The notes: a model not told the origin generated them from the sequence alone. 64,000 nt of DNA from Granulosicoccus sp045106475 (GCA_045106475.1 JBGCEO010000105.1:4697-68696), one strand, 5' to 3'; positions 35,300 through 43,825 are shown, counted from the stretch's first letter. Translations and numbers: made by a program.

Positions 35300-35440
35300 A
35301 TGAGAATGAAAAAACGTGCGAGCAAGGCCAGCTTACCGAGTGAGCAGTCTATTCTTTCTGCTACTAATGTTGTGGATTTAAAAGGTTATCAAACACGGAT
35401 TCGCGGATCAATCCCACCTAACCCGTCACTTTCATTCTAA
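35300..35440 (+). CDS. Possible 46-residue small ORF
   Basis: An open frame beginning MRMKKRASKASLPSEQSIL and ending NPSLSF. It lies in the 278-bp gap between the 118-residue protein and ccdB. There is no Shine-Dalgarno sequence and no recognised family, so it could be chance or a gene remnant. A small perfect dyad, TGGTGT-G-ACACCA, follows at 35444-35456. Confidence 0.15.
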   Translation: MRMKKRASKASLPSEQSILSATNVVDLKGYQTRIRGSIPPNPSLSF

Positions 35441-35546
35441 CTATGGTGTGACACCACAGCGGTAAAAGACTTTAGTCTCACAACCTTTCGAATGACAGCA
35501 AAGGGCCGATATCAGCATATCGTTTAAATCAGAATTTGTGGGTTTA

Positions 35547-35864
35547 TCAAATGCCAGTTATCGCAAAGTCCAGAGCAGCAAGAACCTGTGACCGGCAATG
35601 CTCCAGCGTGCCAATGGGTTTTGATAACAAGCGATCAGGTACCGCAGAAATCTGCGGTGTCATCAACACGAAGTGATGCTCGTCAAACAGAACTTCAGGC
35701 ATCAAAACATCCATTACGGCACCATTAACTGAATCCTTGTTACTCAGCGGGATAACTATTCTGGTGGCCAACGTTGATAGAACAGAATGCTGAACATCGA
35801 CTAAAAGCGGATACTGTTTTCTAGTTGATCTGTTTGTGTTTTGGTAAACATCAAACTGTGCCAT
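35547..35864 (-). CDS. ccdB: CcdB-type toxin (DNA gyrase inhibitor)
   Basis: A 105-residue protein of the CcdB family. It starts MAQFDVYQNTN, matches the family through YPLLVDVQHSVLSTLATRIVIPL and ends at the helix RSQVLAALDFAITGI. CcdB poisons the GyrA subunit of gyrase; the C-terminal tripeptide is the key contact in the F-plasmid protein, and here the last residues are Thr-Gly-Ile, agreeing with the terminal Gly-Ile. The ATG at 35864 overlaps the ccdA stop (TGATG). A longer frame to 35894 lies within ccdA. Confidence 0.9.
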   Translation of the reverse strand: MAQFDVYQNTNRSTRKQYPLLVDVQHSVLSTLATRIVIPLSNKDSVNGAVMDVLMPEVLFDEHHFVLMTPQISAVPDRLLSKPIGTLEHCRSQVLAALDFAITGI

Positions 35865-36109
35865 CAAAAGTCTCGAGTCGAATCGCTGAAGCAACCCTGT
35901 TCGTCAACCATATTGTTGTAAGCCACGATAGCCAATTTGTTTCTTGCCTGCCAATTTTCGTTTTCTGCCTGCGCCAGTTTTTCAGTAAGTGCAGCCTCGA
36001 GAAGTGCAGACAGGTTGATCTGCAATTTCCTGGATTTTGCCAATAGATCGCTATTGATACTGAGGTTAGTCGGCTTTTTCTGTGCGTCTTTTTTGTACAG
36101 CGCGCCCAT
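35864..36109 (-). CDS. ccdA: CcdA-type antitoxin
   Basis: An 81-residue antitoxin. The N-terminal ribbon-helix-helix segment (PTNLSINSDLLAKSRKLQIN) binds DNA and the C-terminal acidic tail (NNMVDEQGCFSDSTRDF) wraps CcdB. Translationally coupled to ccdB downstream. Two copies of the palindrome ATGCGCAT lie just upstream of the ATG and are the likely autoregulatory operator. Confidence 0.9.
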   Translation of the reverse strand: MGALYKKDAQKKPTNLSINSDLLAKSRKLQINLSALLEAALTEKLAQAENENWQARNKLAIVAYNNMVDEQGCFSDSTRDF

Positions 36110-36130
36110 GGTTAGCTACCATTTGATGAC

Positions 36131-36152
36131 TTATGCGCATGATAATGCGCAT
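36131..36152 (-). promoter_or_regulatory. Candidate ccdAB operator: two ATGCGCAT palindromes
   Basis: Perfect 8-bp palindromes at 36133-36140 and 36145-36152, centres 12 bp apart, lie 24-43 bp upstream of the ccdA ATG. The tandem palindrome spacing suits cooperative ribbon-helix-helix dimers. On the minus strand TATCAT between them could serve as a -10 element. Confidence 0.5.
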
Positions 36153-36318
36153 TCAGCAAAAAATCAATGCGTGATTAACAGATGGTCCAGCGCTGGTGAA
36201 GCCACCTGACCTTTCCTATGCCCGCTTCTGGTCGAAAGTCCCCGGTTACATGACTGTATAGTGAACCGCTGGAGAGTGCCCAGTGCAGAAGTAGATGAGA
36301 ACAAACAATCTTGCCAAT

Positions 36319-36660
36319 TCATGAGCCTGACTGAAACGACAATACTAGTACGGGCGGTTCTCCAATCTCAATTCGCCGATAATTAACGAATGAAGAGCAT
36401 TCGACAATAGCGTCGTAAAGCTCTCGATCTCTAGCGCGAAAGTCTTTAACATTTATCAGGGCTATCGTGAAAACACTCCCTGCAGCGCAGTGTACGGAAG
36501 TCATTCCATCTTCAGGTGTATCGATCGATGTCATGCAGTCAATCCAGGCATCCATATTTCGACCATAGAATTCTGGAAACCCTAACTGATTAGTAAAGAC
36601 ATCATGAAACGTTTTCCAGTTTCGGATCTCGTTGCAATCAATCGTAATCATCTCATTCAT
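36319..36660 (-). CDS. Barstar family protein (ribonuclease inhibitor-like)
   Basis: A 113-residue protein of the barstar fold. The diagnostic segment FPEFYGRNMDAWIDCM corresponds to the barstar helix that plugs the barnase active site. Barstar neutralises a cognate RNase or acts as an immunity protein against a toxin. No RNase or polymorphic toxin gene is visible within the window, so this is an orphan. The 209-bp gap to ccdA holds the ccd operator and no other gene. No clear ribosome binding site; an ATG three codons later is possible. Confidence 0.85.
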   Translation of the reverse strand: MNEMITIDCNEIRNWKTFHDVFTNQLGFPEFYGRNMDAWIDCMTSIDTPEDGMTSVHCAAGSVFTIALINVKDFRARDRELYDAIVECSSFVNYRRIEIGEPPVLVLSFQSGS

Positions 36661-36772
36661 CGCAATTTAATAAACTTTCCTAGTGACTGGTTGTGACCGA
36701 TCTGAGACAGTCGGGTTTCGACCAATTCTGAAACTGTCTGTAAGGTCAAGTCTAAGTTTTTACAACTAAAAT

Positions 36773-38302
36773 CTAATCCAACTCTTCAAGATATCGATCG
36801 TTCAGATGCGCAAGAAGGTGCTTCGCAGAGCTGCCCTCACCCGTAGCAAGCTGCATTAGCTCTTGAGACTCATACTCACAGCCATGCTGCCAGATATGCG
36901 CACCCAACCAGTCACGCACAAAGGAAATATCACCCTGCGCGAAGTCTTGTTGCCAATCAGCATGATCACGCTTGATACTGGCGCTGATTTGCGCCGCGTT
37001 AACCGCCCCCATGGTGTAGGAAGGAAAATAGCCGAACGCACCATCGGTCCAGTGAATGTCCTGCAAACAACCTTTTGCATGATCTCCATTAATCGACAAG
37101 CCTAAATAGGCGCGCATCGATTCTTCCCATACATCTGGTATGACATCTGGCTCAATGTCGCCATTGATTAGTGCACTCTCGATATCGTAGCGCAGCATGA
37201 CGTGCAAGGGATAAGTAACCTCGTCCGCCTCTACCCTTATAAAACTCGGTCTGACTCGCGTTTGCGAATACCAGATATCATCACTGCTGAACGTCGAAGT
37301 GGCCGGCAAATGCTCATGCACCGCTGCCATCAATGATTTTCCAAATGCCCGCGACAGAAAAACCTGTTTTTCAAACATCAGGCTCTGACTTTCATGAATG
37401 CACATGTTTCGGGCACGGCCCAGCGGAAAGGACTGCAAATCATCAGGTAGACCAGCCTCATAACTGGCGTGGCCGGTCTCATGGGCTGTTGCTTGCAAAG
37501 CATCGGCAAAATCAGTTTCGCGATAGCGTGTGGTTATTCGTTGGTCCCCTTTCACACCCGTACTAAATGGATGCGCACTTACATCAAGCCTGCCAGCATC
37601 AAAGTCAAACCCAAGCATGGTCATTAAGTGTTCACTTAAGGCCTGCTGATGCTTGACCGGATACTGCCCACGTAATTCAACGGTGCTCTGGCCTGCCTGT
37701 TTGTCCATGACCTTGTGCAGAAGCTCAGGCAATGCAGATTTTAATTCTGCAAAAACGCCACCAATCAGCTCTTGACTATCACCCGTACAATGCAGATCAA
37801 GTAAGGCATCGTAAGGAGTTGCAAAGCGCTCGGGAGCCTGCGCCTGTCGACATTGAGCCTCTTCACGAGACAATGCAACCACCTCTCTAAAATTAAGCAA
37901 AAAACCAGACCAGTCGTTTTCCTTTCGCTGCGTGCGCCAGCCGTGCTCACACTTTGATCCTGCCAGCACCTGTGCATGAACCAGCGACGCAGGCAGTGCC
38001 ATTGCCTGCTGCCAGCTGCGCTGCATCTCACGAATGTGCGTAGCCTTACTCTCCGCTATGGAACCCGATTGCAAGCCCTGCTGTGCATCAGCCAACCAGT
38101 CAGCCATAGCACTGTCTGTCAATAGCTCATGTCTTAAAGTGGCAAGCTCAGCCATTGCCTGAGAGCGCGGCGTCATTCCAGCATTCGGCATCATGACCAT
38201 TTGATCCCAGCCCAGAAAGGTGGCTGCATGATCTAACTGCACAATGCGATGAAACTGTTTTTCAAGACGCTCGAGAGATGAACTCATGTTTGAAGAACTC
38301 AT
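36773..38302 (-). CDS. M32 family carboxypeptidase (Taq-type)
   Basis: A 509-residue metallocarboxypeptidase releasing C-terminal amino acids. The zinc motif HETGH lies at residues 274-278 (ATAHETGHASYEAGLP), followed by the family's IHESQSLMFEKQV (third ligand Glu), RVEADEVTYPLHV and YFPSYTMGA. Length and motifs agree with full members of the family. There is no signal peptide, so it is cytosolic. Located 34 bp downstream of the SET-domain gene on the same strand. Confidence 0.95.
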   Translation of the reverse strand: MSSSNMSSSLERLEKQFHRIVQLDHAATFLGWDQMVMMPNAGMTPRSQAMAELATLRHELLTDSAMADWLADAQQGLQSGSIAESKATHIREMQRSWQQAMALPASLVHAQVLAGSKCEHGWRTQRKENDWSGFLLNFREVVALSREEAQCRQAQAPERFATPYDALLDLHCTGDSQELIGGVFAELKSALPELLHKVMDKQAGQSTVELRGQYPVKHQQALSEHLMTMLGFDFDAGRLDVSAHPFSTGVKGDQRITTRYRETDFADALQATAHETGHASYEAGLPDDLQSFPLGRARNMCIHESQSLMFEKQVFLSRAFGKSLMAAVHEHLPATSTFSSDDIWYSQTRVRPSFIRVEADEVTYPLHVMLRYDIESALINGDIEPDVIPDVWEESMRAYLGLSINGDHAKGCLQDIHWTDGAFGYFPSYTMGAVNAAQISASIKRDHADWQQDFAQGDISFVRDWLGAHIWQHGCEYESQELMQLATGEGSSAKHLLAHLNDRYLEELD

Positions 38303-38336
38303 GCGATTACTTAAAGGGGCTTAGAGAACAGCAGCA

Positions 38337-38858
38337 CTACCAACCATAGTCGTGCAGCAACTCTTCGCCCGGTTCTACATCCCGCAATACCATGACATCC
38401 AGGTCAGAGTAAGCAGCGTTAGGATCACTATCGTGATTAATGTACTTAAAGTCGTTGGTTAGCTCCAAACCCAAATCATCAGTAATCCACAGTACATAGA
38501 TACCATCATCAACGGACGGCATACCGTGCAATCGACCTAAAACGGTATTGGCTTTTATACGCTTTGCGGCAAACAGACCTTTGCCATGCACCGGACTTGT
38601 TGCCACAAAAACCTTGTCCGAAACGTCACTGATGCGGGCATCCTTAAAGCCTGCCATGACATTTTTCTTTTTTTTCTTGGAAGGTGCACTTACCACGTTC
38701 TTTGCAGCTCTTTTTTTGGGTGAAGACTTTTTCGCCTTGCTACCTGAGCTCTTTGCTTGCTGGCCCTTATTGCAAGACTCAGCAATGCTACGCGCTCTTT
38801 CGGAGCGCGTATTAAAGGCTGTTTTACTTGCTTGATCTTTCTTCTTGCCCGGTATCAT
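38337..38858 (-). CDS. Small SET-domain protein with Lys-rich N-terminus
   Basis: A 173-residue protein. Residues ~1-68 are very rich in Lys, Ala and Ser (KKSSPKKRAAK, KKKKKN), resembling histone H1 or bacterial nucleoid tails. Residues ~75-173 form a compact SET domain with HGKGLFAAKRI, the NHDSDPNAAY cofactor pseudoknot motif and PGEELLHDYGW (catalytic Tyr). SET proteins are S-adenosylmethionine-dependent lysine methyltransferases. The basic tail could target nucleic acid or be the substrate itself. There is no post-SET cysteine cluster. The gene lies between pilZ and the M32 gene. Confidence 0.82.
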   Translation of the reverse strand: MIPGKKKDQASKTAFNTRSERARSIAESCNKGQQAKSSGSKAKKSSPKKRAAKNVVSAPSKKKKKNVMAGFKDARISDVSDKVFVATSPVHGKGLFAAKRIKANTVLGRLHGMPSVDDGIYVLWITDDLGLELTNDFKYINHDSDPNAAYSDLDVMVLRDVEPGEELLHDYGW

Positions 38859-38936
38859 GTTCTACCCACATTACTAAAAGCGTGTAGGTTACCGGAGCGA
38901 GCAGAATCTCTCTACTAATCAATTGATGCAGATCGA

Positions 38937-39284
38937 TTACATCGTCTGAGTCGGACGCTCACCTTGCAAAGCAGCGGCCAGATGCTGTTCGATATTGGAT
39001 TTGGTATCGCCGTTATCCCCTTCCGAGAATTGCACACCAATACCCGGCGCTTTGTTGCCTTGAGCACCTGCGGGAGTGACCCAAACAACAGATCCCCTGA
39101 CAGGCACGACACTGTGGTCATCCATCAGTTTAAGTAACATAAAGACTTTGTCGCCCATCTCGTAATTACGAGTGGTAGGGACAAATACACCACCATTCTG
39201 CACGAATGACATGTACGAAGAGTACAGTGCACCGCGATCGGTGATCGAGAAAGAGATTATTCCTTTACGTGTTTCAGCAGTCAT
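38937..39284 (-). CDS. pilZ: PilZ domain protein (type IV pilus assembly type)
   Basis: A 115-residue single-domain protein at the conserved tmk-holB-pilZ position of gammaproteobacteria. It has FVQNGGVFVPT, YEMGDKVFMLLKLMDD, GSVVWVTPAG and GIGVQF. The RxxxR and D/NxSxxG motifs needed for cyclic-di-GMP binding are not apparent, as in the pilus-assembly PilZ of pseudomonads and xanthomonads, which interacts with PilB and FimX rather than the nucleotide. It begins 10 bp after holB. Confidence 0.9.
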   Translation of the reverse strand: MTAETRKGIISFSITDRGALYSSYMSFVQNGGVFVPTTRNYEMGDKVFMLLKLMDDHSVVPVRGSVVWVTPAGAQGNKAPGIGVQFSEGDNGDTKSNIEQHLAAALQGERPTQTM

Positions 39285-39294
39285 AACAGAACGT

Positions 39295-40269
39295 TCAGCC
39301 GTTGGTCATAAGACGGATATCGGCAAAAAGTCCCTCTAGCACAGTCTGAGTCTTGAAACTGGCGCTATCTGAACGGTGTAATTTCAACAAACGATCATGA
39401 AGTGTGAACCACTGCTCGTTTCGAAGCCGTTCACGGGTCTCCGATATAGCCTGTTCTACGGCAGGATTTGCGCCAATCGGGACGTTAACATGACATTTAC
39501 TGGCAGCAAGACTCCAACTACTGAACGTTGCCAGAGCTTGAGAGGTATCAATAGCACCCAAAGAATCGGCAATCCGACCCACGCTACCTTTGTGTTGAAA
39601 CAGATCTAACCAGGCCTTTAAAAGCAGTGCGCGGACTGCCTGTTGCTCATCTGTTTCGTTGCGCAACGCGGCAAAAGGACCTCCACCAGCGTCTTTTAGC
39701 GCAGACTCCGGGTCTGCCACGTGCCCGGCTAACCATTCAATGGCCGCCGATCTGTCTCCCATCTTCAACGTCGTTTTCTGGCACCTGCTTCGAATGGTTG
39801 CTGGCAGGGCACCTATATGCGTGGCTGTAAGGATTAGAACCGCATGATCTGCAGGCTCTTCAAGGGTCTTTAGCAAACTATTGGCTGCATTGCGATTTAA
39901 GGTGTCTGCATCCTCGATCAATGCAACTCGATAGCTACCCTGACCTGCCGTCAGTTGAAGCCACTGGACCAAAGCCCGTACGCTGTCTACCTTGATGGAC
40001 ACATTGGCACCCTCAGGAACCAGCTTGCGGTAGTCCGGGTGTGAATCGGCCAGCAGCTGACGACAGGATTCACAACGTTGACAAGCACCCTTTTCCGTTA
40101 GATCACGACACAGCAGCGATTCGGCAAGCCATTGTCCGAAAGCGCGTTTACCAATCCCATCAATGCCCGTTATCAACAAGGCATGTGGAAGACGGCTTTG
40201 AGCTGCACGAGACAACAGTGCCGCGCCATCACGCTCAAGCCAGGGTGGACAATCGCTTAGTGAATCCAT
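39295..40269 (-). CDS. holB: DNA polymerase III delta prime subunit
   Basis: Clamp-loader subunit, 324 residues. Seen: HALLITGIDGIGKRAFGQWL (degenerate P-loop), the zinc-module cysteines in CQRCESC plus an upstream Cys, LIEDADTLNRNAANSLLKTLEEP and RSRCQK (SRC motif). It lies between tmk and pilZ, ten bases from tmk, in the standard order. Confidence 0.94.
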   Translation of the reverse strand: MDSLSDCPPWLERDGAALLSRAAQSRLPHALLITGIDGIGKRAFGQWLAESLLCRDLTEKGACQRCESCRQLLADSHPDYRKLVPEGANVSIKVDSVRALVQWLQLTAGQGSYRVALIEDADTLNRNAANSLLKTLEEPADHAVLILTATHIGALPATIRSRCQKTTLKMGDRSAAIEWLAGHVADPESALKDAGGGPFAALRNETDEQQAVRALLLKAWLDLFQHKGSVGRIADSLGAIDTSQALATFSSWSLAASKCHVNVPIGANPAVEQAISETRERLRNEQWFTLHDRLLKLHRSDSASFKTQTVLEGLFADIRLMTNG

Positions 40270-40278
40270 GACAGTCGC

Positions 40279-40923
40279 TTAAGCGTGCGTAAGCAACAAG
40301 GGAGTGAGTGCTTCTTGCACTGATTCCTGCACTCGTTCCAACGGAAGTGACGCATCGATGACCTTGACACGCTCCGGAGCCATCTCAGCCCTTTGAAGGT
40401 AAGCGGCTCGCGCACGTTCGAAAAACGCCAGAGCTTCTCGTTCTATTCTATCGGGCTTACCTCGCGCTGCCATCCGCTTAAGTCCATCCTCGACAGGCAT
40501 ATCAAGCAATAATGTCAGATCAGGCTCGATTGAGACGCCCATCATCTCATGCAACGCGGCCACTCGGGCGGTGCCTAATTCCCGGCCGGCGCCCTGATAA
40601 GCAACACTGGCATCCAGAAAACGATCACACAACACCCAATTACCCTGGCTTAAGGCGGGTTCGATAACCTGTGCCACATGTTCTACTCGCGACGCAGCCA
40701 TTAGTAGAAGTTCTGTTTCGGCCTGCATTGATTCGCGACCATGTAAAACCAGATCACGCAATTGTTCGCCTATCGGCGTACCGCCAGGTTCTCGAGTGCC
40801 TGTAAATGCGATACCGGCGCTTTGCAGAATAGACTCTATAAAATTTCGATTAGTCGTTTTACCGACGCCTTCAAGCCCTTCGAGTGTGATGAATTTGCCA
40901 CGCGGCAAGCCAGGAGTACTCAC
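40279..40923 (-). CDS. tmk: Thymidylate kinase
   Basis: Phosphorylates dTMP to dTDP. 214 residues with P-loop LEGLEGVGKTTN, the dTMP-binding TREPGGTPIGEQLRDLVL, and DRFLDASVAYQGAGREL. The start is GTG at 40923, overlapping the mltG stop codon (GTGA), so the two are translationally coupled. Confidence 0.96.
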   Translation of the reverse strand: MSTPGLPRGKFITLEGLEGVGKTTNRNFIESILQSAGIAFTGTREPGGTPIGEQLRDLVLHGRESMQAETELLLMAASRVEHVAQVIEPALSQGNWVLCDRFLDASVAYQGAGRELGTARVAALHEMMGVSIEPDLTLLLDMPVEDGLKRMAARGKPDRIEREALAFFERARAAYLQRAEMAPERVKVIDASLPLERVQESVQEALTPLLLTHA

Positions 40924-41927
40924 CGTTTTAACTGATATTTTCGCACTGCCGCATTGTGCTGTTCGAGGGTGTCGGAAAACTGATGACTGCCATCTCCACG
41001 TGCTACAAAATATAGAGCGGTGGTTGACTCCGGATTAAGCACTGCATTGATAGCTTCGCGACCCACCATCGAAATGGGACTGGGAGGAAGACCTGCTCGC
41101 GTATAAGTGTTGTAAGGAGTATCGGTTGTTAAATCTTTGCGCCTGATATTGCCATCAAAATCATCACCCATGCCGTAGATAACAGTGGGATCTGTTTGCA
41201 GTCGCATTTTTTTGTTGATTCTGGATAAAAACACTCCGGCTATTTGAGGACGTTCGGATGCCAGGGCCGTTTCTTTTTCAACGATAGATGCCAGTATCAA
41301 AGCCTCATAGGGGGTTTTGAGCGGTATATTATCGGCACGGTTTTCCCACTCCTCCTTCAAGACCTTGTCCATAGTTTGCTTGGCACGAATCAGGTACTCG
41401 ACATCAGTGCTTCCTTTGGGAAATGAATAAGTATCAGAAAAGAACTGCCCCTCAGGGTGGAGGTCAGGAAAACCAATAGCCTCCATCAGGATTTGTTCAT
41501 CCAGAGAAGCCACGTCGCCCAAGGTGTGTTTCAAATCAGCAGATGCTGCAACACGCGCGATGGTTTGTTTCCAGTTTGATCCTTCAATAATGCTGTGCGA
41601 GTACTGTCGAGTCTGGCCTTTCAGGAAAGTATCGAATAGTTCGGGAACGGTCAGTTTGCCCTGCAGCACAAATTCACCGGATTTTATTCCACCAGCCTTC
41701 TCGCTTAATCGAACATAAAGATCAAACCAGTATCGTTTGTCTATGATTCCCTGGTTTTCCAGTTCCAGGGATACGCGTTTTGCAGACCAGCCTCGCTCTA
41801 TCGTAAAGCTGCTGCTATCACCATCAAGCGTAACCGGCTTGTTTAGATAGTTGTTGTAATCTGTCCAACCGAACCAGGCGGCTGCCGACGCACATACAAC
41901 AATCAATACCAGCAGAAAACGAATCAC
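40920..41927 (-). CDS. mltG: Endolytic transglycosylase MltG (YceG-like)
   Basis: Inner-membrane lytic transglycosylase that cleaves nascent glycan strands and helps set their length. 335 residues: one N-terminal membrane helix (residues ~3-20), a LysM-like region (FTIERGWSAKRVSLELENQG) and the YceG catalytic domain with ILASIVEKETA (catalytic Glu), LQTDPTVIYG and YNTYTRAGLPPSPI. GTG start at 41927 overlapping the fabF stop (GTGA). Confidence 0.95.
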   Translation of the reverse strand: MIRFLLVLIVVCASAAAWFGWTDYNNYLNKPVTLDGDSSSFTIERGWSAKRVSLELENQGIIDKRYWFDLYVRLSEKAGGIKSGEFVLQGKLTVPELFDTFLKGQTRQYSHSIIEGSNWKQTIARVAASADLKHTLGDVASLDEQILMEAIGFPDLHPEGQFFSDTYSFPKGSTDVEYLIRAKQTMDKVLKEEWENRADNIPLKTPYEALILASIVEKETALASERPQIAGVFLSRINKKMRLQTDPTVIYGMGDDFDGNIRRKDLTTDTPYNTYTRAGLPPSPISMVGREAINAVLNPESTTALYFVARGDGSHQFSDTLEQHNAAVRKYQLKR

Positions 41928-43171
41928 ACGCTGTCAGCTGAGAACACCAAAGTACCGTTGGTTCCGCCAAAGCCAAAGGAATTTGACATCGAAACCTTCA
42001 AAGGTGCTTCACGTTTTACATGGGCCACATAATCAAGATCGCAGCCTTCGCCCGGGTTATCCAGGTTTATAGTGGGAGGGGCAATCTGATCGCGTAAGGC
42101 CAGTATTGAAAACACCGCTTCGATACCTCCCGCAGCACCCAGTAAGTGTCCCGTCATGCTTTTGGTGGAACTGACCAACAAGGATTGACTGTGACTGCCA
42201 AAAGCGCTCTTGATAGCATCAGTCTCAGCCACATCTCCAGCCGAAGTTGAGGTGCCATGCGCATTAACATAGTCGATATCCGAAGGTTCCAGGCCTGCAT
42301 TTTTTAAGGCCGACAGCATGCAACGCGCTGCGCCTTCGCCATTGGCCGATGGCAATGTCATATGATGAGCATCGCCGCTCATGCCATATCCGGCAAGCTC
42401 ACAATAGATCCTTGCCCCGCGTGCCTTGGCGTGTTCGTACTCCTCTAGAACCATGACGCCTGCACCGTCTCCCAGAACAAAACCATCTCTGTCTCTATCC
42501 CAGGGACGACTTGCGGCCGCTGGATCATCATTGCGAGTAGACAGGGCGCGAGCAGCTCCAAAACCTGCAAGCCCCAAAGGACAGGTAGCCATTTCGGCAC
42601 CTCCTGCAATCATGATGTCTGCATCGCCGTATTCAATAAAACGAGAAGCATCACCGATGTTGTGGGTTCCAGTGGTGCAAGCCGTGACCGTACAGACATT
42701 AGGCCCCTTGTAACCGAACTTGATACTCAGGTTGCCGCTGATCATATTGATAATCGTGGATGGCACGAAGAACGGAGAGACCTTCCGCGGTCCGCCATCA
42801 AGCAGGGCCTTGTGCTGTGTTTCGATATTGGGTAAACCACCGATACCTGATCCGATCGATACGCCAACGCGCTCTAGATCAATACCGTCTGCATTATCAA
42901 GCTTTGCATCAGTTATGGCCTGCATGCCAGCAGCAATGCCATAGTGCACGAAGACGTCCATCTTGCGGGCTTCTTTCCGGCTGAAGTACGCTTCGGTATC
43001 AAAGTCTTTAACTGAGGCGCTGAACTTAGTACTGAAATCAGACACATCAAAATCATTAATACTGGCCGCACCAGAAACACCGGCAACAATATTCCGCCAG
43101 CTCTGTTCAACGTCTCCGCCAACGGGAGTTACTAAGCCCAGCCCGGTTACCGCTACTCGTCTACGCGTCAA
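41924..43171 (-). CDS. fabF: 3-oxoacyl-ACP synthase II
   Basis: Elongating condensing enzyme of fatty acid synthesis, 415 residues. Catalytic Cys in TVTACTTGTHNIG, His in VNAHGTSTSAGD and His in TGHLLGAAGG. The start is TTG at 43171 (encoding MTRRRVAVTGLG), with GGAG ten bases upstream; no ATG gives a family-like N-terminus. A 231-bp gap containing a terminator-like structure separates it from acpP. Confidence 0.96.
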   Translation of the reverse strand: MTRRRVAVTGLGLVTPVGGDVEQSWRNIVAGVSGAASINDFDVSDFSTKFSASVKDFDTEAYFSRKEARKMDVFVHYGIAAGMQAITDAKLDNADGIDLERVGVSIGSGIGGLPNIETQHKALLDGGPRKVSPFFVPSTIINMISGNLSIKFGYKGPNVCTVTACTTGTHNIGDASRFIEYGDADIMIAGGAEMATCPLGLAGFGAARALSTRNDDPAAASRPWDRDRDGFVLGDGAGVMVLEEYEHAKARGARIYCELAGYGMSGDAHHMTLPSANGEGAARCMLSALKNAGLEPSDIDYVNAHGTSTSAGDVAETDAIKSAFGSHSQSLLVSSTKSMTGHLLGAAGGIEAVFSILALRDQIAPPTINLDNPGEGCDLDYVAHVKREAPLKVSMSNSFGFGGTNGTLVFSADSV

Positions 43172-43214
43172 ACTCGTTAAGCTCCGATAACGACAATCGC
43201 CCTCATGCCTGAGA

Positions 43215-43291
43215 GCAAAAACAAGAGAGCCGCGACGCTGACGACATTCCTCGCTTGTGTTTGCGAAGAATGCATCCAGAGCGGCCCTCTC
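43215..43291 (-). terminator. Terminator-like nested hairpin downstream of acpP
   Basis: Read on the minus strand after acpP, a 9-bp outer pairing (43291-43281 with 43233-43225, one bulge) encloses a 10-bp inner stem (43272-43263 with 43254-43245, one G-U, 8-base loop). It is followed by TTGTTTTTGC at 43224-43215. This fits an intrinsic terminator or attenuator that would end most acpP transcripts before fabF. Confidence 0.6.
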
Positions 43292-43402
43292 ACCTATCCA
43301 ACTACTGCATTAAAAACTCAAACAAGTCTGAAGATCCACAACTACAGAATGAAAAACTCAGTGGTTATAGCGAATGCTTCAGACTAGTGAGGGGCCAGCT
43401 GC

Positions 43403-43642
43403 TCAAGCATCTATGTGGGCGTTGACGTAGTCTACAGCCTGCTGAACAGTTGTAATTTTCTCTGCTTCTTCATCAGGGATTTCGCACTCGAACTCTTCCT
43501 CAAGTGCCATAACCAGCTCGACGGTATCGAGAGAATCTGCGCCTAGATCTTCGACAAATGAAGCTTTGTTCGTGACTTCTTCGTCTTTCACGCCCAGCTG
43601 TTCGATGACAATCTTCTTGACGCGTTCTTCAATACTACTCAT
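43403..43642 (-). CDS. acpP: Acyl carrier protein
   Basis: 79-residue acidic carrier for growing acyl chains. The phosphopantetheine attachment Ser is in GADSLDTVELVMALEEEF, and the first helix is MSSIEERVKKIVIEQLGV. Strong ribosome binding site CGGAGG upstream. It has its own sigma-70-like promoter in the gap after fabG and a terminator-like structure downstream, consistent with high, largely monocistronic expression. Confidence 0.98.
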   Translation of the reverse strand: MSSIEERVKKIVIEQLGVKDEEVTNKASFVEDLGADSLDTVELVMALEEEFECEIPDEEAEKITTVQQAVDYVNAHIDA

Positions 43643-43670
43643 TGTGGGATAAACCTCCGAAAAAAATAAG

Positions 43671-43719
43671 CGGCCTCAGCCGTGCTGACATTGTAGAGAG
43701 TTCCACGATAACGTGCCAA
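43671..43719 (-). promoter_or_regulatory. Sigma-70-type promoter and 5' leader stem for acpP
   Basis: On the minus strand TTGGCA (43719-43714), an 18-bp spacer and TACAAT (43695-43690) each match the sigma-70 consensus at five of six positions. Transcription would start near 43683, where a short GC stem (CGGC-TGAG-GCCG, 43682-43671) begins the leader, followed by a run of seven T and the CGGAGG ribosome binding site. Confidence 0.6.
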
Positions 43720-43825
43720 CTCTTCCGCAATTTCTTGTTGTGATTGTGGGGACTTACTGTACGGATACCAACTACAAGTTTAAATAAAAAGGGATGTTTT
43801 CTCTGCCAAAATCCTGACCATAAGG

